Positions 34,877 through 42,098 of a DNA stretch of 42,098 bases are shown here, one piece after another. Position 1 is the stretch's first letter. The number at the start of each line of letters is the position of its first letter. Source of the DNA: Alphaproteobacteria bacterium (GTDB lineage: Bacteria; Pseudomonadota; Alphaproteobacteria; DSM-16000; Inquilinaceae); assembly GCA_009909005.1 (NCBI GenBank), contig JAAAOG010000173.1:1-42098 (forward strand), in the 5' to 3' direction. A program made the position numbers and the translations under genes. A model generated the notes under the pieces. That model was given only the letters and a program-made list of their open reading frames with translations, searched no databases and was not told the DNA's origin.

Positions 34877-35659
34877 ATGGACGCAGCATTGGCCGATCGC
34901 CGGAGGCTTATCCTGCAGGCGGCCGAGCGGCAGGGGCGGGTTTTCGTCGACGATCTCGCCGCGCAGCTCGGGGTGTCCGCCCATACGGTGCGCCGCGATA
35001 TCAACCATCTCTGCGAGGAGAACCGCCTGCGCCGCCTGCATGGCGGGGCCGCCTTCGTCGCGACCGAAACCAACATCCCCTATGGCTCCCGCGCCGTCCT
35101 GAACGTGGAGGCCAAGCGCCGGATCGCCGCCGCCGCCGCCGCCCTGATCCCCGATGGCAGCGCCGTCTTCCTGTCCATCGGCACGACCCCCGCCCTGGTC
35201 GCCACCGCGCTCAAGGCCAAGACGCTGACCGTCATCACCAACAACCTGAACGCGGCCACGGCGCTGGCGGAGAATGACAGGACCCGGATCATCATCCCCG
35301 GTGGAGAAATCCGTCTGCCCGACCGGGACCTGCTGAACGAGGCGGCGATCGGCCTGTTTTCCGCCTATCGCGCCGATTTCGGTGTCTATGGCGCGGGCGG
35401 CATCGATGCCGACGGGACGCTGCTGGATTTTCACGAGGCGGAAGTGCGGGCGCGCCAGGAAATCCGCCGCCACTGCCACACCGCCATCCTGGTCGCCGAT
35501 GCCAGCAAGTTCGGCCGCCGCGCCGCCGCGGCCGGCGGAACCCTCGACGAGGCCGACCGGCTGGTGATCGACCGCATGCCGCCCGCACCGTTCGACGCGC
35601 TGGCGGCAACGCTCGGGGAGCGGGTGCTGGTCGCCGACGGGCTGGAGCGCCCGGCATGA
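34877..35659 (+). CDS. DeoR/GlpR-family transcriptional regulator, 260 aa
   Basis: The N-terminal winged helix is typical: RRRLILQAAERQGRVFVDDLAAQLGVSAHTVRRDINHL, then RRLHGGAAF, the conserved wing ending. The C-terminal DeoRC sensor (GSAVFLSIGTTPALVATAL, TVITNNLNAATAL, GGEIR, ADFGVYGAGGID, LVADASKFGRRA) binds phosphorylated sugars or polyols in known members. The family normally represses an adjacent catabolic or uptake operon and is relieved by a sugar phosphate. It overlaps the ABC ATPase gene by ATGA (35656-35659) and heads the ABC operon, so it most likely controls that operon and itself through the two palindromes upstream. The effector is unknown; glycerol-3-phosphate is one option because the transporter is Ugp-like. 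Confidence 0.92.
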   Translation: MDAALADRRRLILQAAERQGRVFVDDLAAQLGVSAHTVRRDINHLCEENRLRRLHGGAAFVATETNIPYGSRAVLNVEAKRRIAAAAAALIPDGSAVFLSIGTTPALVATALKAKTLTVITNNLNAATALAENDRTRIIIPGGEIRLPDRDLLNEAAIGLFSAYRADFGVYGAGGIDADGTLLDFHEAEVRARQEIRRHCHTAILVADASKFGRRAAAAGGTLDEADRLVIDRMPPAPFDALAATLGERVLVADGLERPA

Positions 35660-36711
35660 CCGCCTTTGTCGAGATCGACGACGTCACCCGGCAATGGGAC
35701 GGCAAGGGCGGCGTCCGTGCCGTGTCCATGACGGTCGGGCGCGGCGCCTTCGTCTCCATCCTCGGTCCGTCCGGCTGCGGGAAATCGACCCTGCTGCGCC
35801 TGATCGCCGGGCTCGAGCGGCCGAGCGCCGGCCGCATTCGCATCGATGGCGAGGATGTCACCCATCGGCCGCCGGCGCAGCGGCGGCTCTCCCTGGTCTT
35901 CCAGTCCTATGCGCTGTTCCCGCACCTGACCGTGCGCGACAACATCCTGTTCGGGATGAAGGTCCGCCGCGCGCCCCGGGCGTTGCGCGAGGAAAAGCTG
36001 GCGGAGGCCGCCGGCATGATGGGCCTGACCGAGTTTCTGGGGCGCAAGCCGGCGCAATTGTCCGGCGGCCAGCGGCAAAGGGTGGCGCTGGCGCGGACCG
36101 TGGTCTCGGGCCATCCGCTGGTGCTGATGGACGAGCCCTTGTCGAACCTGGATGCCAAGCTGCGCACCGCCGTGCGGCGGGACATCAAGGCCCTGCAGCA
36201 GCGCCTGGACCTGACGGTCGTCTATGTGACCCACGATCAGGGCGAGGCGATGAGCCTGTCCGACCATATCGTGCTGATGCGCGACGCAGCGGTGGTGCAG
36301 GCCGGCAGCCCGCAGGCGCTCTATGCCCATCCGGCGACGCCCTTCGCGGCGGAATTCATCGGCGATCCGCCGATGGCGCTGCTCGACGGGTCGCTTCTCG
36401 GCGTGGCGGGGCCGACCACCGTCGGCATCCGGGTCGAGCATTTGTCGGTTGCGCCCCTGGAGACCGCCGATCTCGTCGCCGAGGTCGAGGTCTGCGAGTT
36501 TCTCGGCGCCGACACAAGGGTGCTGCTGCGCCGGGATCGGGCGCGCGGCCTCGCCCTGCACCTGCCCGGCGCCGTCGACTGGCCGCAGGGCCGCCGCGTC
36601 GGTCTGCATCTTCCCTCCGAGCATCGGTTCGCCTTCGCGGGCGAGCCCTTCGAGGTTGCCGGCCCGACCATCGGTCCGGCAACGGCCGACAGGCCGCGCC
36701 AGCCCTCCTGA
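35656..36711 (+). CDS. ABC transporter ATP-binding protein (UgpC/MalK type), 351 aa
   Basis: The nucleotide-binding domain has Walker A GPSGCGKST near residue 38, Q-loop VFQSYALFPHLTV, signature LSGGQRQRVALAR, Walker B LVLMDEPLSNLDAKLR and the H-loop THDQGEAMSLSD. The C-terminal 110 residues form the TOBE/regulatory domain typical of CUT1 importers (GIRVEHLSVAPLE). It energises the import of a sugar or glycerol-phosphate through the two permeases encoded downstream. The start overlaps the regulator stop in ATGA, so translation is coupled. Confidence 0.93.
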   Translation: MTAFVEIDDVTRQWDGKGGVRAVSMTVGRGAFVSILGPSGCGKSTLLRLIAGLERPSAGRIRIDGEDVTHRPPAQRRLSLVFQSYALFPHLTVRDNILFGMKVRRAPRALREEKLAEAAGMMGLTEFLGRKPAQLSGGQRQRVALARTVVSGHPLVLMDEPLSNLDAKLRTAVRRDIKALQQRLDLTVVYVTHDQGEAMSLSDHIVLMRDAAVVQAGSPQALYAHPATPFAAEFIGDPPMALLDGSLLGVAGPTTVGIRVEHLSVAPLETADLVAEVEVCEFLGADTRVLLRRDRARGLALHLPGAVDWPQGRRVGLHLPSEHRFAFAGEPFEVAGPTIGPATADRPRQPS

Positions 36712-36736
36712 CACACTGCGACCAAAGGGGTTTCCC

Positions 36737-37999
36737 ATGCTTCGCTTCTCTTCCGCCGCCCTGGTGTTCGGCGCCAGCACGCTCGCATTCGGTGCCGCCC
36801 AGGCACAAACCGAGCTGACCATGTATTATCCGATCGCCGTCGGCGGTCCGCTGACCGAAGTCGTGGACGGGATCGTCGCCGATTTCGAGGAGGCGAACCC
36901 GGACATTGATGTCAATGCGATCTATGCCGGCAATTATGACGATACCCGCATCCGCGCCCTGGCGGCGCTGCAATCGGGCGAACCGGCCCAGCTCGCCGTG
37001 ATGTTCTCGATCGACGCCTATGACCTGATCGAGCAGGATCTGATCGTCCCCTTCGACGATCTGGTCGAAACCGAGGAAGAGCGCGCCTGGCTCGACGGCT
37101 TCTACCCGGCCCTGATGGCCAATGGGACGATCGAGGGGCACATCTGGGGTGTGCCCTTCCAGCGCTCGACCATCGTCGCCTACTACAACAAGGACATGTT
37201 CCGGGCCGCCGGCCTGGACCCGGAACAGCCGCCGGCCACCTGGGACGAGATGGTGGAAATGAGCCGGGCCCTGACCGACGAGGACACCTATGGCCTGATG
37301 ATCCCGTCGACCGGCTATCCTTATTGGATGTTCCAGGCCCTGGCGATCCAGAACGGCATGGAGCTGATGTCCGATGACGGCCTGACCACCTATTTCGACG
37401 ACCCGGCCGTGGTGGAGGCGCTGGAATTCTGGCGTTCGCTGTCGGTCGAGCATGGCGTCATGCCCGAAGGCACGGTCGAATGGGGCACCCTCCGCCAGGC
37501 CTTCCTGGAGGGCCAGACCGCGATGATGTGGCACTCCACCGGCAACCTGACGGCGGTTCGCGATAACGCTACCTTCGATTTCGGCGTGGCGATGCTGCCG
37601 GCCAATGAACGGCGGGGTTCCCCGACCGGCGGCGGCAATTTCTACATCTTCCAGGACGCCTCGGAGGAGGAGCAGCAGGCGGCCCTGGAGCTGATCAAGT
37701 TCATGACGTCGCCGGAGCAGGCCGCCCGCTGGTCGATCGCCACCGGCTATATGGGCGTCTCGCCGGCGGCCTACGAAACCGAGGCGCTGCGGGCCTATGT
37801 GGAAGAATTCCCGCCGGCCCTGGTGGCCCGCGACCAGCTGGAGCATGCGGTGGCGGAATTCTCGACCTTCGAGACCGCGCGGGTCCGGGAAGGCCTGAAC
37901 AACGCCATCCAGGCCGCACTGACCGGCGAAGAAACCCCCGCGGAGGCGCTGGCCGAAGCGCAGGCGGCGGCCGACCGGCTGCTGTCAACCTACCGGTAA
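36737..37999 (+). CDS. ABC transporter extracellular solute-binding protein, family 1 (UgpB-like), 420 aa
   Basis: A Sec signal peptide is clear: MLRFSSAALVFGASTLAFGAAQA with cleavage after AQA, so the protein is periplasmic. The mature part starts QTELTMYYPIAVGGPLTEVV, a family-1 binding-protein start, with FEEANPDIDVNAIYAGNYDDT, GVPFQRSTIVAYYNKDMFRAAGLDPEQPPATWDEM and the C-terminal FMTSPEQAARWSIATGYMGVS, all typical of UgpB-type proteins. The ligand is a sugar, polyol or glycerol-3-phosphate derivative; the exact one cannot be told. AAAGGGG precedes ATG 36737 by 6 nt, 25 bp after the ATPase gene; the frame open further upstream is a shadow of that gene. Confidence 0.92.
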   Translation: MLRFSSAALVFGASTLAFGAAQAQTELTMYYPIAVGGPLTEVVDGIVADFEEANPDIDVNAIYAGNYDDTRIRALAALQSGEPAQLAVMFSIDAYDLIEQDLIVPFDDLVETEEERAWLDGFYPALMANGTIEGHIWGVPFQRSTIVAYYNKDMFRAAGLDPEQPPATWDEMVEMSRALTDEDTYGLMIPSTGYPYWMFQALAIQNGMELMSDDGLTTYFDDPAVVEALEFWRSLSVEHGVMPEGTVEWGTLRQAFLEGQTAMMWHSTGNLTAVRDNATFDFGVAMLPANERRGSPTGGGNFYIFQDASEEEQQAALELIKFMTSPEQAARWSIATGYMGVSPAAYETEALRAYVEEFPPALVARDQLEHAVAEFSTFETARVREGLNNAIQAALTGEETPAEALAEAQAAADRLLSTYR

Positions 38000-38083
38000 T
38001 CGCCCGGCCTGAGACTCCTGCCGCTGCCGGGGCATCCCGGCGGCGGCGCACCTCCCTTTCTCGCATGGAGCCGGCCGGGACCG

Positions 38084-38977
38084 ATGTCGGATGCCGTCGC
38101 CCTCGCCAGACGTCGACAGGCCGTGCATGGCTGGCTGCTGCTGACGCCGGCGCTGGTCATGCTGACCACCTTCGCCTTCTATCCGACGGTGGCGACGGTC
38201 TGGACCAGCCTGTTTTCCCGCGGCACCCGGCGGCGGCCGAGCGAGTTCGTCGGGCTGGAGAATTTCGAGCGGCTGTTCGCCGACCCCACCTTCTGGCAGG
38301 TCGTGCAGAACAATCTGATCTACGCCGGGGTGACCATTCCGGCGTCCATCGTCATCGCCCTTGTCATGGCGCTCTGGGCGAATGCCAGGCTGCCGGCGCA
38401 GAGCTTCATCCGCGGCGCCTACTTCACGCCGACCGTGCTGCCGATGATCGCAGCCGGCAACCTTTGGCTGTTCTTCTACACCCCCGGCTTCGGGATTTTC
38501 GACCAGATCGGCGGCTTTTTCGGTGCCCCCTCGGTGAATTGGCTGGGGCAGCCGGAGACCGCGCTGCTGGCGATCTGCCTGGTGACGATCTGGAAGGAGG
38601 CCGGCTTCTTCATGATCTTCTACCTCGCCGCCCTGCAGACGATCCCGCCCGACCTGAAGGAGGCCGCGGACATCGAAGGGGCGAGCCGCTGGGACTATAC
38701 GTGGCGGGTGGTGCTGCCGCTGCTGATGCCGACGACCCTGTTCATCCTGGTCAACGCCATGATCAATGCCGTCAAGCTGATCGATCACCTGTTCATCCTG
38801 ACCAAGGGCGGACCCTCCGACGCCTCCAAATTGATCCTCTACTATATCTGGGAGAACGCCTTCGCCTTCTTCGATGCGCCGGCTGCCGCCGCGATGACGC
38901 TCCTGGTCCTGGGCGTGCTGGCGCTGGTCGCGGCGCTGCAGTTCTTCGTGATCGACCGGCGGACCCATTACCGATGA
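38084..38977 (+). CDS. ABC transporter permease (UgpA/MalF type), 297 aa
   Basis: Six hydrophobic segments of a binding-protein-dependent permease, beginning GWLLLTPALVMLTTFAFYPTV. The cytoplasmic EAA loop, which docks on the ATPase, reads EAADIEGASRWDYTWRVVLPLL near residue 198. Length is normal. ATG 38084 follows the solute-binding gene by 84 bp. The stop overlaps the next permease by ATGA. Confidence 0.93.
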   Translation: MSDAVALARRRQAVHGWLLLTPALVMLTTFAFYPTVATVWTSLFSRGTRRRPSEFVGLENFERLFADPTFWQVVQNNLIYAGVTIPASIVIALVMALWANARLPAQSFIRGAYFTPTVLPMIAAGNLWLFFYTPGFGIFDQIGGFFGAPSVNWLGQPETALLAICLVTIWKEAGFFMIFYLAALQTIPPDLKEAADIEGASRWDYTWRVVLPLLMPTTLFILVNAMINAVKLIDHLFILTKGGPSDASKLILYYIWENAFAFFDAPAAAAMTLLVLGVLALVAALQFFVIDRRTHYR

Positions 38978-39786
38978 GCACGAGCATCCTGCACCGATTC
39001 GAGGCGGCCCTGGCCCTGCTTCTGGCGGTCATGTGGATTTCGCCGCTGCTCTTCGCGCTCTGGGCGGCCTTTCACGCGGCGACCGACGCGATGAACTTCA
39101 ACCTGTCGGCCGCCTGGACGCTGGAGAATTTCCGCACCGTCTGGGCCGGGGCACCCTGGCTTCAATACGCCTTCAACACGGTCCTCCTGGTGACATCGGT
39201 GCTGATCGGCCAGTTCATTCTGACGACGCTGGCCGGTTTCGCCTTCGCCCAGACGCAGTTCCGCGGGCGCGACACGCTGTTCATTCTGGTCCTGATGCAG
39301 CTCTTCATCCTGCCCGAAGTGCTGATCGTGGAGAACTACGCGGTGGCTGCGCAGCTGGGCCTGCTCGACAGCATCCTGGGCATTGGCGCACCCTATATGG
39401 CGTCGGCCTTCGGCATCTTTCTGATGCGCCAGGCCTTCAAATCGGTGCCGAAGGAGCTGGACGAGGCCGCCCGCGTCGAGGGGTGCGGTCTCCTGGGCGT
39501 GCTCTGGCGGGTCTATGTGCCGGCGGCGCGGCCCACCTATCTCGCCTACGCCCTGGTGTCGGTGTCCACCCATTGGAACAATTTTCTGTGGCCGCTGATC
39601 GTGACCAACACGGTCGACACCAGGCCGCTCACCGTGGGTCTGTCGATCTTCGGCGCGCCGGAGAACGGCGTGGACATTTCGGTGATCTCCGCCGCCACCA
39701 TCCTGTCGATCGCGCCGCTGGTCGTCCTGTTCCTGGTCTTCCAACGCAAATTCGTGCAGGCCTTCCTGACCGCGGGGATCAAGTAG
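38974..39786 (+). CDS. ABC transporter permease (UgpE/MalG type), 270 aa
   Basis: The second permease of the importer: N-terminal helix ALALLLAVMWISPLLFALWAAF, TLENFRTVW before the core helices, and the EAA loop DEAARVEGCGLLGVLWRVYVP. The C-terminal helix ends in LVFQRKFVQAFLTAGIK, the usual MalG-type ending (GxxK). Translation starts within the stop of the first permease (ATGA overlap). It is the last gene of the operon; the next gene is convergent. Confidence 0.93.
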   Translation: MSTSILHRFEAALALLLAVMWISPLLFALWAAFHAATDAMNFNLSAAWTLENFRTVWAGAPWLQYAFNTVLLVTSVLIGQFILTTLAGFAFAQTQFRGRDTLFILVLMQLFILPEVLIVENYAVAAQLGLLDSILGIGAPYMASAFGIFLMRQAFKSVPKELDEAARVEGCGLLGVLWRVYVPAARPTYLAYALVSVSTHWNNFLWPLIVTNTVDTRPLTVGLSIFGAPENGVDISVISAATILSIAPLVVLFLVFQRKFVQAFLTAGIK

Positions 39787-39806
39787 GCGCGGCACGGGCA
39801 GGGCCG

Positions 39807-40715
39807 CTACGCGCCGGCCGGGAGGGCGTGGCGGGGCGGGGCAGGGGCGGTGCGGGCGTGGCGGCTTGGGGGCACGCCGAATTTCCGGGTGTAGTCGCGG
39901 CTGAAATGGGTCGGGCTTTCATAGCCGACGGCGTAGGCGGCCGCGGCGACCGTGTGGTGTCGGTCTACCATCAGGCCTCTTGCCGCGATCAGGCGCAGAT
40001 CCTTCTGGTACCGGAGCGGTGTCGAGCCGGTCACCGCCTTGAAGTGGGCATGAAAGGAGGAGGCGCTCATGCCGGCGGTCTTCGCCAGGTCCGGGACGCT
40101 GAGCGGCGTCTGGTACCCGGCCCGCAGCTTGTGGATGGCCCTGGCGATCCGGCTGGCGTGACTGTCCGCGGCCAGAAGCTGTCGCAGCATCCCGCCAAGC
40201 GGTGACAGCAAGAGGCGGTAGTGGACCTCGCGTCGGATGGCAGGCCCGAGGATTCGTGCGTCCAGAGGGTCGTCGATCAGCGCGCAATACCGGGCCAGCG
40301 GCGCCAGCCAGGCCGGCTCGGCCGGGCCGGCGGCGAGGGCGCGGGTCGGGGCGCCGGCATCGGGGGCCGGCGCCTCGCCAAGCTGATCGGCGAGGCTGCG
40401 CACCAGCGCGAGATCGATCGACAGGATCAGGGCGAGATAGGGCTCGCGGACACTCGCCCGGGTAATCCTTGCCATGACGGGCAGGTCGTGGCTGACCAGC
40501 ACGGCATCGCCCCGCGTCAGCGAGACGGTCCGGTCGCCGAGGGCGGTGGTCTTGCCGCCCTGCAGGATCAGGCAGAGCACAGGCTCGTAGATGAAGCCCT
40601 CGATGTCGCTCGTGCTGTCCCGGCGGAAAATCGACAGGCCGGGCAGGGGCTGAAAAGCCCGGGAGTCTTGAGAGTCATAGCGAATGGCCAGGTCGATAAG
40701 CGGCGAAAGGTCCAT
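39807..40715 (-). CDS. AraC-family transcriptional regulator, 302 aa
   Basis: An N-terminal AraC_N (cupin-like) sensor is visible (YEPVLCLILQGGKTTALGDRTVSLTRGDAVLVSHDLPV). The C-terminal double helix-turn-helix contains SVPDLAKTAGMSASSFHAHFKAVTGSTPLRYQKDLRL and the signature VAAAAYAVGYESPTHFSRDYTRKFGVPPSRHA. ATG 40715 has AGGAGG 6 nt upstream, so the 17 extra residues of the open frame (to 40766) are not used. It diverges from a short-chain dehydrogenase gene over 167 bp; AraC regulators of this subgroup usually activate the divergent oxidoreductase gene. Confidence 0.92.
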   Translation of the reverse strand: MDLSPLIDLAIRYDSQDSRAFQPLPGLSIFRRDSTSDIEGFIYEPVLCLILQGGKTTALGDRTVSLTRGDAVLVSHDLPVMARITRASVREPYLALILSIDLALVRSLADQLGEAPAPDAGAPTRALAAGPAEPAWLAPLARYCALIDDPLDARILGPAIRREVHYRLLLSPLGGMLRQLLAADSHASRIARAIHKLRAGYQTPLSVPDLAKTAGMSASSFHAHFKAVTGSTPLRYQKDLRLIAARGLMVDRHHTVAAAAYAVGYESPTHFSRDYTRKFGVPPSRHARTAPAPPRHALPAGA

Positions 40716-40782
40716 GGGCTCCTCCTGCCGGCTCACCCTATCAGTCCGTGCAGGCTGGTCCAGCATGCGTACAGGCCGATTT

Positions 40783-40818
40783 GGAGGATCAGGCAGGTCT
40801 CGCGGAGGATAGGGCAGG
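40783..40818. promoter_or_regulatory. Direct repeats spaced 21 bp, candidate AraC-type binding site
   Basis: GGAGGATCAGGCAGG (40783-40797) and GGAGGATAGGGCAGG (40804-40818) start exactly 21 bp apart, two helical turns, in the control region between the AraC-type regulator and the dehydrogenase. Tandem half-sites about 21 bp apart are usual for AraC proteins. Confidence 0.45.
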
Positions 40819-40882
40819 CGGGCAGGGGCAATCCCGGTTATCTGATGTCCCGACAGACAGTCCCAGGAACGGAGAGCGCCCG

Positions 40883-41788
40883 ATGTCCTCCATTCAAACC
40901 CAGTTCCTCGATCTGACGGCCCATCACACCGGATATGACGCGATCGACCCGACCTTGGCGCTGAAGGGCAGCGCGGCGGGCAAGGTCGTCTTCATTACCG
41001 GCGCCTCCCGCGGGATCGGCCGGGCCACCGCCATCGCCTTCGCCCAGGCCGGCGCCCGGGCGGTCTATCTTGCCGCACGGTCGCAGGACGCGCTTGAAGA
41101 GACGCGGGATCTGGTCAAGCAGGCCAACCCTGACACGCAGTGCGCCTGGTCGGTGTGCGATGTCGCCAGCGCCGAGCAGGTCAAGGCCGCGGTCGCGGAT
41201 TGCGCCGGGGCATTCGGCGGCATCGACGCCGCGGACGCCAATGCCGGTCATCTTGGCCCCTGGACGAAAATCGGCGAGTCCGACCCCGAAGGATGGTGGC
41301 GCAGCTTCGAGGTGAATGTCCGGGGCGTCTATCACGTGATCCGCTTCACGCTTCCTTTCCTCATCGAATCCGCCAAGCGGCACGCCGCCGACGGTGGGAG
41401 CGGCGGGCACCTCATTCTGCTCTCCTCGATCGGCGCGCAGCTGCTGATGCCGGGGGCCTCCGACTACCAGACCTCGAAACACGCCATCAACCGGCTTTGC
41501 GAGTTCGTCCAGACCGATCACGAGGATGACGGGATCAAATGCTTCGCCATCCACCCCGGCGGCGTCGCGACCGACCTGGGCCTGGCCATGCCGGAAGACA
41601 TTCACGCCTATCTCATCGACGAACCGGGCCTGGCCGCCTGTTTCGCCGTGTGGCTCTGCTCCGGCCGGGCGGACTGGGCCCGGGGCCGGTACCTCAGCGC
41701 CAACTGGGACGTCGGCGAGCTCGCCGCGCTCAAGGACGACATCCTGCGGGACGACCTGCTGGTGAACCGGCTGCGCGCCAGGCTCTGA
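40883..41788 (+). CDS. Short-chain dehydrogenase/reductase, 301 aa
   Basis: A classical SDR: cofactor motif TGASRGIGRA near residue 40, DANAGHLG in the NNAG position, LLSSIGAQ with the catalytic Ser, and YQTSK as the catalytic YxxxK, followed by HPGGVATDL. The first 30 residues (FLDLTAHHTGYDAIDP) extend beyond the core domain. The C-terminal GRYLSANWDV is the usual substrate-loop end. ATG 40883 has GGAGAG at about 8 nt. It reduces or oxidises an unknown alcohol/ketone with NAD(P)(H), and is probably controlled by the divergent AraC regulator. Confidence 0.9.
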   Translation: MSSIQTQFLDLTAHHTGYDAIDPTLALKGSAAGKVVFITGASRGIGRATAIAFAQAGARAVYLAARSQDALEETRDLVKQANPDTQCAWSVCDVASAEQVKAAVADCAGAFGGIDAADANAGHLGPWTKIGESDPEGWWRSFEVNVRGVYHVIRFTLPFLIESAKRHAADGGSGGHLILLSSIGAQLLMPGASDYQTSKHAINRLCEFVQTDHEDDGIKCFAIHPGGVATDLGLAMPEDIHAYLIDEPGLAACFAVWLCSGRADWARGRYLSANWDVGELAALKDDILRDDLLVNRLRARL

Positions 41789-42098
41789 GGCTGTGGGCCG
41801 GACAACTGCGGAGCTGGCGGAGGGAGCGGAACCGGAATCCAACGTTCTCTGGCTCCTGGCTTAAAGAATGGCTGTAGAAGCAGCGAGGATCTGGTAAATA
41901 CCCTCGCTGCTTCTACAGCCATGAATAACACCCAAGGGCAGCGCTGCTTCGCATTGAGCAAAAAAAACCGCTTCCCACTTCGGCCCGTGCTCGGCTTGTT
42001 GCTCTCAGCCTTTACTAGCTAACCGTACGGCATGGTCGCGGATCTGCGCTAGGCAAACTTTGATCACATCGTTGCTTTCGTGGCCCCATCATCTCCTT
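41789..42098. other. Right-edge region, no gene recognised
   Basis: The 310 bases after the dehydrogenase contain the large inverted repeat at 41868-41922 and otherwise no convincing frame, tRNA or IS end. Any feature would have to continue beyond the window. Confidence 0.4.
41868..41922. repeat. Perfect 21-bp inverted repeat (hairpin)
   Basis: Bases 41868-41888 (ATGGCTGTAGAAGCAGCGAG plus G) are the exact reverse complement of 41902-41922, with a 13-nt AT-rich loop. It lies 80 bp after the dehydrogenase stop. It may terminate that transcript, but it lacks a T-run and is longer than usual, so a mobile-element end or recombination structure is possible. Confidence 0.75.

Overview
The window looks like a high-GC alphaproteobacterial chromosome segment, probably Rhodospirillales-like. 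The grounds are strong G/C third-position bias with long antisense shadow frames, a TipN-like polar coiled-coil protein, a DUF427 protein, a Ugp-type ABC operon and typical alphaproteobacterial palindromic intergenic repeats. This assignment is inference. No rRNA, tRNA or CRISPR array was recognised.

Layout. 0-9.6 kb is ordinary chromosomal content: a CYTH-CHAD protein cut by the window edge, a small unknown protein, a SAM methyltransferase divergent from a DUF427 protein, a chemoreceptor, an orphan rmlD/rfbD, a CPA2 (Kef-type) antiporter and a membrane-anchored methyltransferase. 9.9-21.8 kb is a glycogen/trehalose locus: glgC on the plus strand, and glgX-treZ-treY as a minus-strand operon that would turn glycogen into trehalose. 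A scarred 3.5 kb accessory island (11.2-14.75 kb) separates the two. It holds an antitoxin-like orphan, an AT-rich HEPN-like gene, a divergent HTH/unknown gene pair, a second decayed copy of that pair, and the remains of a VbhA-Fic-like toxin-antitoxin module. 22.1-27.4 kb holds the TipN-like protein and a citramalate synthase.

27.8-34.5 kb is the most interesting region. A translationally coupled operon encodes a SEFIR-domain protein, a MoxR-type AAA ATPase and a 974-residue protein with a degenerate vWA-like region and a C-terminal FGE-sulfatase (C-type-lectin-fold) domain. A second, standalone FGE-domain gene follows. The last 132 bp of the two FGE domains align without gaps and differ at 15 bases. 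All 15 lie in first or second codon positions and none in third positions; eight of the ten variable codons end in C. This is the pattern expected of diversity-generating-retroelement (DGR) variable regions mutated from an adenine-rich (AAC-codon) template. Both are followed by the same pair of GC-rich hairpins with 3-nt GGA/GAA loops. No reverse transcriptase or template repeat is in the window, so the retroelement would have to act from elsewhere or have been lost. The whole reads as a conflict/defence-type system with a diversified sensor.

34.8-39.8 kb is a DeoR/GlpR-type regulator followed by an ABC importer (ATPase, solute-binding protein, two permeases) of the Ugp/sugar type, with two palindromic candidate operators upstream. 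39.8-41.8 kb is a divergent AraC-regulator/short-chain-dehydrogenase pair. The right edge has a perfect 21-bp inverted repeat and no recognisable gene.
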